Shown here one piece after another: positions 32,946 through 45,290 of a stretch of 64,000 bases of DNA. A program made the position numbers and the translations under genes. Below the pieces are notes generated by a model. That model did not search any database. It was not told the DNA's origin and was given only the letters and a program-made list of their open reading frames with translations. This DNA comes from Aplectana chamaeleonis. Lineage: Eukaryota; Nematoda; Chromadorea; Rhabditida; Cosmocercidae. The stretch spans positions 310,001 to 374,000 of the forward strand of contig JAPDOI010000143.1 in NCBI GenBank assembly GCA_029168955.1, given 5' to 3'. How positions within the stretch are numbered: the first letter of the stretch is position 1; every line of letters begins with the position of its first letter.

Positions 32946-33330
32946 TTTGTGCTTTTTGTACCCTCCAAAAAGGACATTATTCTTTCGAAAATTCGGAAAC
33001 GGACCCCATGAATGTGTTCAGCGCCCAAAACTACCAACCTGAGCACAATTTGGGTGAAGGCACATTTTCCGTACTTTGTCCAGAGTGACAGCGTTGGACT
33101 TGTACGAATTTACGGTTGGGCGAATATTTATACCGATTAGGGGGCTCTGGAAGCGTTTTGGAAAAATGTTCAACATTTGACTTAAAATTTTCCCCGGGAG
33201 GTTTTTTGGGGCGCTGATCACGAATTTGTAGTTTATTAGTCGATTTTCCGAAGTTTCCGGCTAATTTCGTTCAAAGCTTCCCAACCGGGTAAATTTTCAT
33301 GGGAAAAACGCCACTATCGAGATTTTCGGA

Positions 33331-33700
33331 GTGCTACGGTATATATTGCTCCAATTGTGGCTCTGGAGGTTACTTGGAGTGCTGAACACGAATCTGGAGT
33401 CCGTTTATCGATTTTTTGCTAATTACGATAGATTACGGTGCGTATACGGTAGTTTGGTCAAAATCTCAGATTTTACTCAAAAGGTGTATACGGGGTTATT
33501 CGGGGTGGAGAATACGAATTAAACGTCCGTTTGTCGGTTTTCAAGATACTGAGGTGGCTTTTGTCCCCTAAATGACATGTTTCCTACCGTAACCTACAGT
33601 AAACCTCGGAACTTCGACAAATGGACTCCAGATTCGTGTTCACCACCCTAGATTACCCCTACATACAAGTTTTGGGTTAAATCCGTGAAAATTTTTGGAA
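33331..33700. repeat. Dispersed repeat with AACACGAATCTGGAGTCC words
   Basis: Contains GCTGAACACGAATCTGGAGT, GTCCGTTTGTCGATTTTC-like words and TACCGTAACCTACAGTAAAC, several times in both orientations. Related stretches: 54360-54720, 47130-47252, 63100-63430. The repeated frames (for example 33331-33522) are Leu/Phe/Trp-rich and unlikely to be genes. Confidence 0.5.
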
Positions 33701-34472
33701 ACTCGCAAAAAAAGGCCTGATGGATTCGCGAGGCTTGAAAAATGCTCATAACTTGTTCGAACCTGCAGCTCGGGGCGGGTTACTGCGCATTTTTACTATT
33801 GAGCCGGAAGAGATACTAACGATACTGGTCGTTTTCGCAGATGCGTTTACCACTCTACACACTTCCCTTGTCACAAACGTTGAAGTTCATAGAGCGTCTC
33901 CCCCTAGACCAACCACTTTGGCATATAGATCGTTACCAGGTCAGCCTCCCAGTGGTGTACACCGTAAATTAATACGTGGAAAAAAGAATCGATTCAGATT
34001 GTCTACATTTAATCATTGTTCAGTGAGACAGGGTATTTTGCGCGATTGCGGAAAAGTAAGGTTTTAGTGGAATTTTTTCGGATTGGTCCTACATGATCGC
34101 AGAGATTTGTCAGATTCGGCGGCACAGTGAATACTCGGCATGTCATGTACAATATTAGCACAACTGAATGTGCCCTTCGCGCGAAAAAAAAATCCAGTTG
34201 TCGATTCACTGATTTCCGATTTCAGTTTTCTAGATGTGATTTTTGGCGTGTTTTGATATCTCGGCTTGGAAATATTGTTGAATAGCGAAGTATTTTCAGT
34301 GTGGTCTAGACTGGATACAGTTGTTGAGAAGCAGAAATAGGTTTTCTGTCGAAAACAGTATCTAGTAATTAGGCCTAATAGGCGATGCGGAGTTTTAGCT
34401 TACATCACTTCAGTTTTCCTCTTTCTTCAAACTCAACAACTTAACAACACTACTGAGAGTTTTTTTTTCAGA

Positions 34473-34781
34473 ATGTTCCCTTGTGCGTTCCTTCTTGCTT
34501 TCCTCATTGTTCAGCAGACACTTGGAAGTTCAACAGCCTTTGAAGCTGGTAATGCCACCTCAGTAGTTACTGCTATCTTTAAAGAGCTCACCAAACTTCT
34601 TATTAGATACGATTTATCAACGGTATGAATCAGTTACTTTGATATTCTCTGAACCGAACATCATTTGATCTTAATTTCAGATACGCGACCTTCTAGGGGA
34701 CTAAACAAGAACCGCTCCCTGATTGGAGATGCCGAAGTGGATGCCAATGCAAGTGCATATACTCCCAAGTTCTTCGAATGA
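34473..34781 (+). CDS. Small secreted-peptide gene, left-arm copy
   Basis: After an acceptor GTTTTTTTTTCAG two bases before the ATG, the frame starts MFPCAFLLAFLIVQQTLGSS, a textbook signal peptide (cleavage probably after LG or SS). Two splice models fit. Model A: exon 34473-34622, intron 34623-34680 (58 bp), exon 34681-34704; 57 residues with a cationic amphipathic stretch TSVVTAIFKELTKLLIRYDL. Model B: exon 34473-34548, intron 34549-34680 (132 bp), exon 34681-34781; 58 residues ending with an Asn/Asp/Ala-rich tail and YTPKFFE. Both use the TTAATTTCAG acceptor and could be alternative products. The copy in the other arm is identical through 34781, while the flanks differ by 2-3%; that favours a functional gene extending to 34781. 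Role unknown; small secreted peptide, antimicrobial or signalling, is a guess. Confidence 0.6.
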
Positions 34782-37315
34782 AAGTTTTATCCTAATATTT
34801 CATATTCATATTCGTTGCTTATGCATCAGAGGGTTGCAGCTCAAGTTTGACGACTCTCACAGTTGGAAGCGTAGGCAGTTAAAGACTCGTGAAAAAAACT
34901 GACTTCGTGATAATCAGCATTGTAATGATCACAATATCAGCCTGTCTAGAGCTGAATTTCACTACAGGAAACTAGATGTTTGATGAATTCTGCAGGAAAA
35001 TAGCAGGCGTGACTTCACACGTTCTTCACGCCCAGAAGCCGTCTTAGATTCTCTCCTAATGTAAACTATAGAGGCCAAGTTCTGACGCTGGGCCGTCGGC
35101 CTTTCAAACATTTCCCTTCTGGAATAAAAAAATCACATAATTGACGCTTCCTATTTGTCCCCCGATGTATTTGTTCGAGAAAATTCCGTTAGAAGATCCC
35201 GGTGGTGGCAAACTTTCCAATGATGTTGATCCGAAATGGGTTTATACCCGCCCCGCGTTGACGGTATCTCATAAGTTCGTGAGTTTTGAAGCAGCATATA
35301 TTGACGCTTCCACCTCGAGCACAAGAGCAGCACGTATTGACGACCAGGTGCTCGAGGAACACCTGCTGTCATTCTTTCAAATTTCGTTCGCTCAAAATTT
35401 CGTCGAACAAATTTTATTCGTTCGTTCGAAATCGGATTTTTCCTTTTTTTTCTTCGAAAATTCGTCCGATTTTTCAAACGCTCCTCGAACCCTAGTTTTT
35501 CCCCCTCGCTGAATTGTCGTGGGCGTGAGCAAACAAATTGTCTGCTCAAATAAGTTATTCCTGGGACAGAGGGGAATAACGTCTTTCTCGCTCACATGAG
35601 TCCGGGCGGTGCAAGCAGTGGAGCGATCGGTCATGGCAAAATATAACAGTGATCAATGCACTTCGACATGATAGGCCCGATAATCATCACTTCGTAGTGC
35701 TTTTCAAGGGAGAAAGGCTATATGGTTCCCGTATTTGATTAAGTCTGACGCATGGACCAGGCGGCTGGCCGCGCGGTGTTGGCGACATCACATGCCAACG
35801 GGGTTTCGATCGCGCGTAGCGATCTATCGTCGCAGCTTTGTCCATTCATGGGTCCTCCCAAACAGGCAGCAGCCACCGTTCATCCATTACGTTCTCTGAA
35901 TACCCAGGAGATTGATACGTCGAAACATGATGAAACTCCTAGAGCACCTCCGCTGGCAAATTAGTATGATGGAACACTTATGGATTAACAGTCGCTGCTG
36001 CCTGTTTAGGTTTCTCTCCATGCATCAGACTAAAATTATTACGTGAACTCTACAAGATCCCGACTTGAGTAGAATTTAAAACGCGTGGAATGATCTATCC
36101 CTGACTGAGCGTTGTAAATAAAGCGTTGAGCCTGGTTCCAAAAAATCAAAATTCTCAGAGTTTTGGAAGAAATCCTAAACTTTGACGAAATTCGAAAAAA
36201 CGAAATTGCGAACGACTTTCGAAATTTCGAATGTTTTTCGAAATTCGATCGTCAAAGTTTTGAACGAAAAATTTTCAATTTCCGTTCGTTCGACTTTTTT
36301 CGAAATCGTACAACTATACTACTTCGATAACTTTGCTCAAAGTGGTCCGATTTGGTATTCACGAGCATATTTATAATTAGCATGGAGAGCTCTTAAACCT
36401 GGGCGTGCACACGTCGCACCCAGGGGGTGTGCGTTTTTGATTTTTCTGATTTTGGCTGTTTCGTTTTCCGCCCTTATTGGTGAAGAGACCAAAATTTAAA
36501 AAAAAAAACAAAAGAAATTTTTTCCATTTTTTCGGTATTAAAGTTGCAATTCTAGTGCGATTTGCGGTCAATCCTTAGCTGTCCACAGGCGCCTGCAGCA
36601 AGTTCGTACTCGCCAACCTTTGCCTTGCCTCGTGCACCAAACGTGATCTAGATGACGAAGCGCGGCCGTGACCTGCAGGCACCGGTAAATTCATTGGTTT
36701 TATGCTAATTAAACAAAGCAAGTCTCGTGTATCTGGGACCCTTCGCCTATGAATCGAAATTGTTTAGACCACATGTTTTCCGCGGTTTTTTTCAGATTTT
36801 GGATTAATAGAGGATCAAGCTGGCACGGCCAGCGGTAACCGCTATGCAAAAACACAAATAATAATCAAAACACAAAGGGCATACTGTTCGATTCCAATAT
36901 TCATAAAAAACCTAGAGTACCTTGGCTCCTTCCAATCCTTAGAGGGGGGCGTTCAGGATCTACAGGTAGTAAGTAGTCAATGTAGGAGCGATTGAGAATA
37001 CTAGATCAGCGAATACTAGCGCCTCGTGCGGTACTCGGACAGTCGGGGCTTAGTCTTGTCAAGCAGAACCGCCCCAGAAAACGCACCCAAACGCCTTCTA
37101 ATAAGAAGAGAACGGCATTGAAGATGATCTTACTGGTAAAAATCGGCCTGCTTGGGTCCAGCTGTTATCACCAGCACTGAAACGGCTAGATGAAATCCGC
37201 GCTTAGACCGGCAATTACAGCAGTGGTCTTCGATTAAAGGAGACAATGACAATGGATTTGTGAAATGGTTGTCGAAAACTTTCGGAAATTTCTCGTAAAC
37301 GAAATTACGTAGAAA

Positions 37316-37830
37316 TTGTTTATAAAGCTCCATCTCAAGGTGTGCCTCACTCTGCATTTTGAGGCAGACGCAGAGAGGGTGGACTCGGGTGATACCCTGA
37401 AAGTCACTCATTTTGACCGCTGGAGAAGTACTTTTCCGCTATCTGTAGTGGGGGCTGATCCCCCACAGCAGGCTGTGGTGGAAACAGAACCTCAAAGTTT
37501 CCTATGGGGAACTACCACCCCACCCCCTGCAGAAAGCGAGGCAGACTCAGGATAGTTTCCCACAGCAGGCAGTTGGGTTACTATATGAGCAACAGCCTTT
37601 AAACAAGGACAGCAACAGTTGTTACCAGAATTAGATACAACAGTAGAGGAGACGTCTGGAGCAGATGGGGTAACTGTGACAGCACGTTAGGCTACTATAT
37701 AGAGCAGCAGCTAGGGCAGTCGGAGGAACAAGAGGACACAACGTGCTGACCTGTGCAGCAGTCGGGGTGAACAAACGGGGCTTACTCTAATGAGTAACTG
37801 CTGTTGTGAGCCCCTTGTGCTGTCTTACGA
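37316..37830. repeat. Arm segment with short frame and CAGCACG element
   Basis: A plus-strand frame 37316-37555 ends GADPPQQAVVETEPQ and a Pro/Thr/Glu-rich tail. From 37560 to 37830 the sequence is the reverse of the element at 16002-16345, with GCAGCAG and GAGCAGCAGCT words but fewer tandem units. The frame may be a remnant of the same element's coding part. Mirror at about 50227-50738. Confidence 0.4.
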
Positions 37831-38568
37831 ACCTTCAAGTGTCTGAGATGCATTGCTCCCGTATTCTCGAGCAATCAAATTTCCACATAGAGAGGAGACC
37901 ACTTTAGTGTAGGCCCAGTTGAGCAAAATGAAGCGTTTACGTTGCTCAAATTACCATGCTACTATAACTGATAACTGCCAGTTTTCCTCGCCAAAAGCTA
38001 GATTTAGAAAAGCTGCAACGCAAGCTCGCAACTATAAGTCACGAGAGTAAAAATTTTCGAAATTAGGCAAACTTTCTGGGGTGCTGAACACAAATATGAA
38101 GTTTGTTTTCACCTGTCCAATCACTCACGTTAGGCTACGCAGGATGTAATATTATTTCTCTACCGCGGACCACCGGAGTCGTCCGAAAAACCGAATACGA
38201 GCCTCATGTTTCGTATGAGCACTATACTTGTCCCGCGCATCAGACCGAAAAATCCAATCAATCATATTTTTGCTCCCACAACAGAATGGTTAAGACTGCA
38301 TCTCGTTTCCAGAGACAGGAACAGGGGAAGAATTCCAGTGATTCATGTCAGAGCAGAATTTTCCGCACCCTCTGGAACATGATTAGCCGCGAACCCTCAG
38401 AGTCATCTAACAACTTCCATCCGAGGCTGCCGTACCTCTTGGCCCCCTTCAAAGGTTGGTATAATCTGTGACTTCCGTTCTTATGGTTCACTTCCGTGTG
38501 AATCCTTCTCTGTAGAATAAAATGGGGTTTGGGAGGGAAGTTTCTTGGATCTCAATTCGGTTTTTCCA

Positions 38569-38605
38569 GGCTCCGAAGAAGGCGAAATTCGCCGAAACGT
38601 CAGCC
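38569..38605 (+). other. Hammerhead-like core motif, left arm
   Basis: GGCT, then CCGAAGA (hammerhead consensus CUGANGA with one change), a hairpin GGCG-AAATT-CGCC, then GAAAC, GTC and AGCC. An AATAAA follows directly. Penelope-like retroelements and other retroposons carry such ribozymes near their ends. Here the U-to-C change in the core and the lack of an evident stem on the 5' side make activity doubtful. Mirror copy 49451-49487. Confidence 0.3.
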
Positions 38606-38780
38606 AAATAAAGAGGCTTTAGCAATCTTGGTCTCGCTTCAACCACCGAACACCACAAGTATATTCTTTTATACAAATAAATTGAAAAGAAAAAAGAAGA
38701 GTCCTATATCACATATAAAAGGAATCGCAACGGCAAGAAAAATAATCAAAATCTTGACTATGGGGCTATAGGGGGCTACG

Positions 38781-38877
38781 AAGCTGCCCCATTCCCATGC
38801 AGGCGCTGTGCTTAGCGGGTGCCACGAAGGAGAGGATGAGCGTTCAGCACAGCGCCTGCATGGTGGTGGGGCAGCTT
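38781..38877. repeat. 97-bp GC-rich hairpin
   Basis: AAGCTGCCCCATTCCCATGC and its near complement GCATGGTGGTGGGGCAGCTT, with CAGGCGCTGTGCT / AGCACAGCGCCTG inside, enclose a 33-base loop. The mirror copy at 49179-49275 has one mismatch in the stem (GCTCTGC for GCTGTGC pairing), so the stem is decaying there. Confidence 0.65.
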
Positions 38878-39639
38878 AGAAGACGCGCCCGCCGCCCATC
38901 AGCATCGACATCACATCGATTGGATTTTTGTATTTTCCTAATCCTAAACCTTCTTGTCTTCTCTTGATCAGAATAGCCTCTTCTCTTGATCAGAATTATA
39001 TTTATGATTCTTTTTTTCCGTTGTTGATGATGATTCCTTTTTTCCGTTGTTGATCTAACCGGGTGCCTTTGTGGAATTTTAATACTTCAAGTTGTTTTTT
39101 TGTGGCTCCCCCCCCACAACCCTCAATAGACTGTTTTCCAAATGTCCAGTTCGAGTTCAGGGTGGTCACTCATCAGAGAATTTTTTTTGGAAAATCGAAA
39201 CATCATTCGATTAGTTGCCCTAATCCTCGTTCAAACCTATCTGGCAGTTTCTAATTTTCAAACGTGTTCATCCATCGAAAAATCAAGGAAACGTGTTAGA
39301 CGATTATCAAAACTAACTTTCATCCGGAATTTTCTACTTCTTTTACTTCAAGTCCGTAGAAAGTGATAGTCCAGGAACATTCATTTGGAAGTTTCAAAAG
39401 TCGTCCTAAAAAAAATTGGTGGGAATTCTCCAAACACTGTTTCCTCTGAACTTCAAGAGAACATGAATATGAGAACCGTTTCCGGAAAAATCAACTTGGT
39501 CGAAAACTCGATTATTCGCAAAAATTTTCGAGTTGCCGAAGTATAACATAACCCATCGTAGTTTTTCGAAAAACTGAAAACGGGCATCATATTCGTGTTC
39601 AGTGTCTCAAATAGCCTTCATGGACACACTTTGAGCAGA

Positions 39640-39850
39640 AAAAGCTCAAATTTTGGTGCTATGAGGGAAGGGGGGGCCACTGCCGTACCTCACTTGGCCA
39701 CGCCCACTTCTCCGTGCCGCAATGACTCTCCTGATTTTGGCAGGGGAGGAAACCCCCGGTAGGTGCTCAAATTTAGTGCGGCACAGTAAAATGGGCGTGG
39801 CCAAGTCCATCGCGCCATAGTGCCCCCCCCCTTCCCACATAGCACCCAAA
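39640..39850. repeat. GGGCGTGGCCAAGT dispersed inverted repeat
   Basis: GGCCACGCCCACTTCTCCGT and its inverted partner ACAGTAAAATGGGCGTGGCC flank CTCCTGATTTTGGCAGGGGA. Same family as 44890-45290 in the spacer; mirror at 48195-48400. Confidence 0.55.
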
Positions 39851-41462
39851 TTTTTTACATATGATGACAGAATGAACTTTTGAATTTGTTTTGATCTACC
39901 CAGAGGCATTTGAAGAAATTTTGAGTCTTCAAACTGTTTCTTTTTGTCTCTCCCACAAGTCCCAATAAACCGTTTCTCGAAATCCCAGTGTGGGTTCGGG
40001 GAAGTCCGTAATGGGCGCGGGAAGGGTGGTACGCCGCCCGCGGCGAAGACAAGCGACGCGTGTTGCGTCCCGGCGTACCACCTTAGATTCGTCGATGAAC
40101 CATGGAGTCAACACAAACAAAATGGCTGCATTTCGGTTTAAGAACTGTCTTTGGTTGCTAGGACATCGAGTCTCATTGTTAATAACCCAGAAATATGGCA
40201 TTCTAAATCATGCGCAAAGAAGTCATTCTTAATTTATCGATGGACACTCGGGCACAGGGGGAGATGGGAGTACGGGGCGGGGTTTACCCCTCCGTCGACC
40301 AATCACCCACGTCTTAAGGGGTGGAGAGACGTCTGTCGATTGGCCGACGGAGCAATAAACCCCGCCCCGTACTCCGATATCCCCCTGTACCGACACTCGC
40401 TTCTATCAACCTCATTTATGTCAACTTCTTGCACTGAACCCATCATATGAGTGTTTCCAAACATCTCGTTGAAGGGAAATGACTCAATCAACGCCTGCTG
40501 GTACGCCGCGACGCGACACGCAACGCAAGCTCCCAGCCGCGTGCGGCGTCCCACCTGGCCGCCACCCGTCCGTAATGAGTTCCAAATAGTTTGTAATAGT
40601 GGTTTCGAATGATAGAGCACTTTTACAATCAAATGAATTCGAATTTCTCAGGAGAGAAGGAACCCAGTAAAAACTGGGCATCAGCTTGTGATCGAGATTT
40701 GGGTGGTTTCTCGTTGTGTCCCAGCGTTCTAAAGAGTGATTAATTGCCACTTCGATTTGGTCGAAAACTCGATTATTCGTTTTTCAAATGTTCAATTTAA
40801 CGTCCATTTGTCTGTTTTCTGAACTAGTGACCCTTCGGGTCCCTAGCCCGGGGCAGCCACTTGACTTTAAGGTAACGTACCTCTGCCTTTGGGTACAATT
40901 TCACTGGTTTCTAACGCGTGCGTATGCGCGTATATTGCGTCTCCTGCAATCCCAGCCTCTCTCGCTGTCTCCACCCTTATTTCCCAGGAGGAATGAAAGC
41001 CACTCAACAAAGGGCACCAGTTCCCAAACGTGCTAATGAAATCAACTTGGAGATGATATAAAGCTTGGATAGACCACCGGATTCCAAGCCCGTGGCGGAC
41101 AGCTAGCAAACTCAGCCACACTAAAATAGCGAGGGTTTTCTCAGCCTAATTGAAACCTATCGCCTACACATAAGCGGTTACACCGCTGCACAGATGGCTG
41201 TTAGTTGACAAAGGAGCGACTGATGTAGATCACTATAGCAGCGCTGTTCTGCCTACGTATAGAATGATTATTTTCCCATTAATTACACCCTCATCACAGC
41301 TCTTCCATTGACATCTTCCATATATTTGGAAAAGTATACTGCACGTAGTGCATATCTTCGAGGTGAATTGTTGGCTTATTACAGATTACCTCAGCGATAA
41401 ATATCATGTTACATACCGCTCACTGCTTTGTTGCACACAGTGGCCCTTCAGGTCCCTAGCCC

Positions 41463-42460
41463 GTGGCGGCCCTTCGGGTCCCTAGCCCGTTTTCAAGCAG
41501 CTCTTCATTCGACTCACCTCTATTTTCGAGCCGCCCTTCGATCGACTCCTCATTTTTGGATTTTACAACACATTTTCACGTTTCCCTAAGTCTCCCTCTA
41601 TTCGAATCACCTCCGTTTTTGGGGCGCCACCCTTCAATCGTCTCTTCATTGTTAAAATTGTCTTTACAGTTTTATACTTCCAAGAGTCGCCCCTCTTTCG
41701 ACTCACCTCTATGTTTTTGTTTGGACTCACTTCTATTTTCGAGTTGCCCCTCAATACTCTTTATTTTTAGGGGTTTCGTTACCACTTTACCCTTCTTAGA
41801 GTCTCCATTCATTCGACAAACCTGTGATTTGAGGCCGCCCTCCATTCGACTCGCCTCGATTTTCGCGGCGCCCTTCAATCGACTCTTTATTTCTGGAATA
41901 CTAATTGCATTTTCATATCTTCTTGAGCCGCCCTTCTTTCGACTCACCACTGTTTTCGAGCCGCCTTTCATTCGACTCACGTCCATTTTCGAGCCGCCCT
42001 TCGATCGACTCTTCATTTTTGGAACATCCAGTACATTTTCACGTTTCCTTGAGTCTCCCTCTATTTGATTCACCTTCGTTTTTGAGCCGCCCTTCAATCG
42101 ACTCTTCATTTTTGGAATTTTCATAACATTTTCTCGCTTCCTGGAGTCGCCCTTCATTCGACTCACCCTTAACTTGAGCTTTTTCCACACATTTTTTTGT
42201 TTTGAGTCGCCCTTCATTCGACTAAATTCTATTCTTTGAAATTTTATGCCATTACCATCAATGCTCACTGAGCCGCACTTCATTCGAACCATACATAATT
42301 TCTGCAACTTCGGCACGTTTTCATGCTTTTTCTCGAGTCGCCCTACCTTCGACTCTATTTTTGTCGCATTTGAAGCAGATCTGCCTTCTTTTGAAAAATC
42401 AATGAGTCGCCCTACTACCGACTCTTCATTACAGCCGACCGAGTCCAGCCCGATCAACAA
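41463..42460 (-). CDS. Basic repetitive frame (SR-KGGS / R-GDSRKRENV), doubtful gene
   Basis: Minus-strand ATG at 42460 opens 262 codons to 41672, and a second minus frame 41754-41563 continues the same repeats after a slip. The protein is almost entirely repeats of the type MKSRLKGGSKxEVxRM and KGDSRKRENVxxxPK, rich in Lys, Arg, Gly and Ser. At the DNA level these are degenerate units around GAGTCGCCCTTCATTCGACTC, with a period of about 30-100 bp. The plus strand is also open (41463-42068, Ser/Phe/Pro-rich), so the open frames may simply reflect few stop codons in the repeat. A nucleic-acid-binding, disordered protein is possible; a decayed minisatellite is as likely. Confidence 0.3.
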
Positions 42461-43071
42461 TATTTTAATCGAAATATTGTGTTTGACTATTGTCTTTTTT
42501 TAGGAAAACCCCTGAAAAGAAAAAAAAGTACGGTGAAAGCGAGTTATCAGGACTTGAGATCGTAAAAATACGTGCTCTGCTAGAATCATAATAGATACTC
42601 AGAAAATCGCCAATTTCGATACGTGTCGATTATGCATTCAACTCAAAGGACTACACCCATCGAAAGGCTCTATCGCAAAGCACGTGCTGCATAATTTCAT
42701 CACATGAGCACTTCCTGATAATTTCAATCGCAGGAGCACGTGCTACAAGGTAGTAAAGCGCTATCCCAGCCAGCGGTTGGACAAGGTCTCCAGCGGCTAG
42801 ACGGGCCAAGTACTGCGAACGCGGGTAACTGAACCGGCGACTCTACCGACATCTGAGCCCCGCATCTAAAATGTGTCGCTCGCTTTCATTGTTTAGAAAC
42901 TTTTTTGTCATCGAGTTTCAGGTACGCATTAAATGTATTTGTTGAGGCACGTGCTTATATTCGAAATAAAATAGGAGCACGCTGTTCCCCTAGCTGCGCG
43001 TTCCCTGGCTGTGCTCAAAAACACCTTGTCATCGAGTCGAATCCATACTCGACACGCATCTAACGCGGCGA

Positions 43072-43330
43072 TTGTACAAATAGATCGTTTTCAGCTTCAC
43101 ACCTCGCAACTTTCCTTTAGGCAGAGATTCTAGGCGTGTGGGCTGCTTCGCTCTAATGAGAGCGGAAGGAACCTAAATATCATTAACGAGTATATATAAC
43201 TGCGGCGATTGTCCTACTAGATGGTTTTCAGTCTCACACCTGGATACTGTCTTCTAGGCGAAGAGATTGTAGGCGTATGGACTGCTGCACTCTGAAAAGA
43301 GCGCGGAGAGTCTAAATTTCATCTCTGAGT
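43072..43330 (+). repeat. 130-bp tandem duplication
   Basis: Two units (about 43072-43198 and 43202-43330) share GCGGCGATTGT, CACACCT and AGGCGTGTGGGCTGCT / AGGCGTATGGACTGCT, at roughly 70-75%. Confidence 0.5.
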
Positions 43331-43693
43331 AAATGACAGCCAGTTTTGACAAAAACCTCTCCGGTCGAAGCCGCCTTTGGAGACCCTAGTCGCGTCAATT
43401 TTGCAACAATCAAACAATAAATTACATTGATACTTCCATGCGAGTTCCAAGACAATCTCAATGTTACTGCCCACTTTTCACGGCGCTTTCAGAATTCCGA
43501 TTTTAGAAAATTGGGCCTGAGTACGAATCGCATGGCCAAGAATGAGTTATTCCATTTTTTTGTACTGAGCCTGTCTTTCTGCAGAGCGTGGTGTCAAAAA
43601 ATTAATTAGGGAGAATATTCAAGGCCAATGAACATGGAATCGCATTTGAGAAAGATCGATCCGAGAGTTTTCATTTAAGTCCGCACGCCGTCT

Positions 43694-43836
43694 TACTGTG
43701 CTTCTCTGGACTAAATTCCGGTACGCGATTGCGTTTCGACACGCTTTCCGGCCGCTCGCTTTCGAGTCGGAAGAGCTTTCAGCTCCGCAGCCGCCGATCT
43801 GTTGACTCTAGGTGAGTTTTAGAAACTGGAAACTAA
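43694..43836 (+). repeat. 143-bp direct repeat, left
   Basis: Same 143 bases as 45502-45644 with about three substitutions and no indels, starting TACTGTGCTTCTCTGGACTA and ending GTTTTAGAAACTGGAAACTAA. It contains a splice-donor-like TCTAG|GTGAGT. The pair encloses 1.67 kb. Confidence 0.8.
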
Positions 43837-44889
43837 ACGAAATTGAAGAAAACTGTATAAAAAAACCAAATCGTGTCGGCTTTGGAGCTGGAAACACGAT
43901 TGACTCAAGACGACAAGACGCAAATGCGGACGGGAATTTAGCCCAGATAAGCACAGTACACCCACTACAGAAGATGGAGGGGCTAATTTGTCATTTGCAA
44001 TTCGAACCCCTCTCTGGACCCAGGGTCAAGCGTAGCGTTGCGGAATTTTTCGATATCGGGGCGACCACACTCCCACTATCAATTGGAATCCAAATTTTTG
44101 CGGACCCCTCCCAGACGCGATTCTTGGCAGTGAGCAGTCTTTTTTGCAGTGAGCCTGCAATTCTGCAGCTCGTTGGCGCAAACTTGGTGCACCTATGTCA
44201 TAGCATATGGCACCGAGTTTGCGCCAGCCTTCAACAGTGAACGCGAAGTCTCTTCAGGATCCATGCCGACGTTATATGACACTGGAATGCCTCCAAAACA
44301 CATTTTTCGTTATGTGAACAATTGCAGTTTCGAAGAGCATTCAAATGTTCAGCTAAGAAGGTGGGTCTACCTTGAATTTAGCGGGGGTCATTGTTAGGGA
44401 GGGGGTCGCAAAACTTCGCCACGAATGTATGGGGGTCGCAATGACGAAAGCATTTTGTCCAATGGATTGCTTAACTCTGATAAGTGGGCGGGTCTACCTT
44501 GAATTTAGAGAGGCCGTTGTTAGGGAGAGGGTCGAAATGCTTGAGTACAGTTATCAAGCTTCGAGGGCGAAAGATACTTTGGCATTGAAGCGCGTTTTCC
44601 TACCCGTACTATTCTCGATCACTATCGCGCCGTTTTTATCGATTGGAAAATGGGCGACAGAAGCATTGCACTCTTCAGAAAATACATGCCAATGTTAAGG
44701 GGAAGATCAACTCAGAGGTAATAGGTCTACTGGACGGCAAGGGCGATAAAATCGATAAAAACGGCGATATGAAGGACCAATGTTGCTGCATCGATAAAAA
44801 CGGCGCGATAGTGATCGAGAATAGTACGGATAGGAAAACGCGCTGCAATGTCAAAATATCTTTCGCCCCGAAGCTCCGTAACTGTACTC

Positions 44890-45290
44890 AGGCAATACGG
44901 GGGAGAGCCAACTATGGCGCGATGCACTTGGCCACGCCCATTTGACCGTGCCGCACTGAATTTGAGCGCTTACCCGAAGTTTACCTCCCCTGCCAAATTC
45001 AGGGGAGTGGTGCTATGTGGGATGGGGGCACTGCTGTATCGCACTCGGCCACGCCCATTTTTCCGTGCCGCAATGACTCTCCTGATTAAATTTAAGCACC
45101 TACCCGAGGGAAACCCCGGGTAGGTGCTTAAATTTAGTGCGGCACGGTGAAATAGGCGTGGCCAAGTGCACCACGCCACAGTGGCGCCCGCCATCCCACA
45201 TAGCTCCCAGGGAAGTCATGGCGGCACGCGAAAATGGGTGTGGCCAATCTGCTATACAGCAGTGCCTCCCCCGCCAAGAGCAGCAGGGTT
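44890..45290. repeat. GGCCACGCCCA inverted-repeat element with 19-bp perfect palindrome
   Basis: Halves on either side of about 45111 are inverted, each with a (G/T)GGCCACGCCCATTT-type word and TGCCGCA. The centre is a perfect hairpin: AAATTTAAGCACCTACCCG (45088-45106), loop of 10, complement 45117-45135. Frames on both strands here are shadows of the repeat. Confidence 0.65.

Larger units (their letters stand above)
31687..40823 (+). repeat. Left arm of a 24.7-kb inverted duplication
   Basis: The 9.1-kb segment is repeated in reverse at 47253-56366. Outer limit is AATTAAAAAAACAATCTTTT at 31687, mirrored by AAAAGATTGTTTTTTTAATT ending at 56366; the inner limit is GTCTGTTTTCTGAA ending at 40823, mirrored by TTCAGAAAACAGAC at 47253. 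Stretches I compared differ at about 1-3% with small indels, so this is not an exact assembly mirror. Contents from outside inward: a TTAA-element end, foldback-derived repeats, two copies of a second tRNA-like repeat, the small secreted-peptide gene, AT-rich Phe/Lys low complexity, the CAGCACG element, a hammerhead-like motif and a GC-rich hairpin. Confidence 0.9.

Noticed and set aside
38103..38471. Conserved 122-residue frame in both palindrome arms
   Set aside because: Starts with a non-ATG codon, and conservation is explained by the high overall arm identity; no domain recognised.
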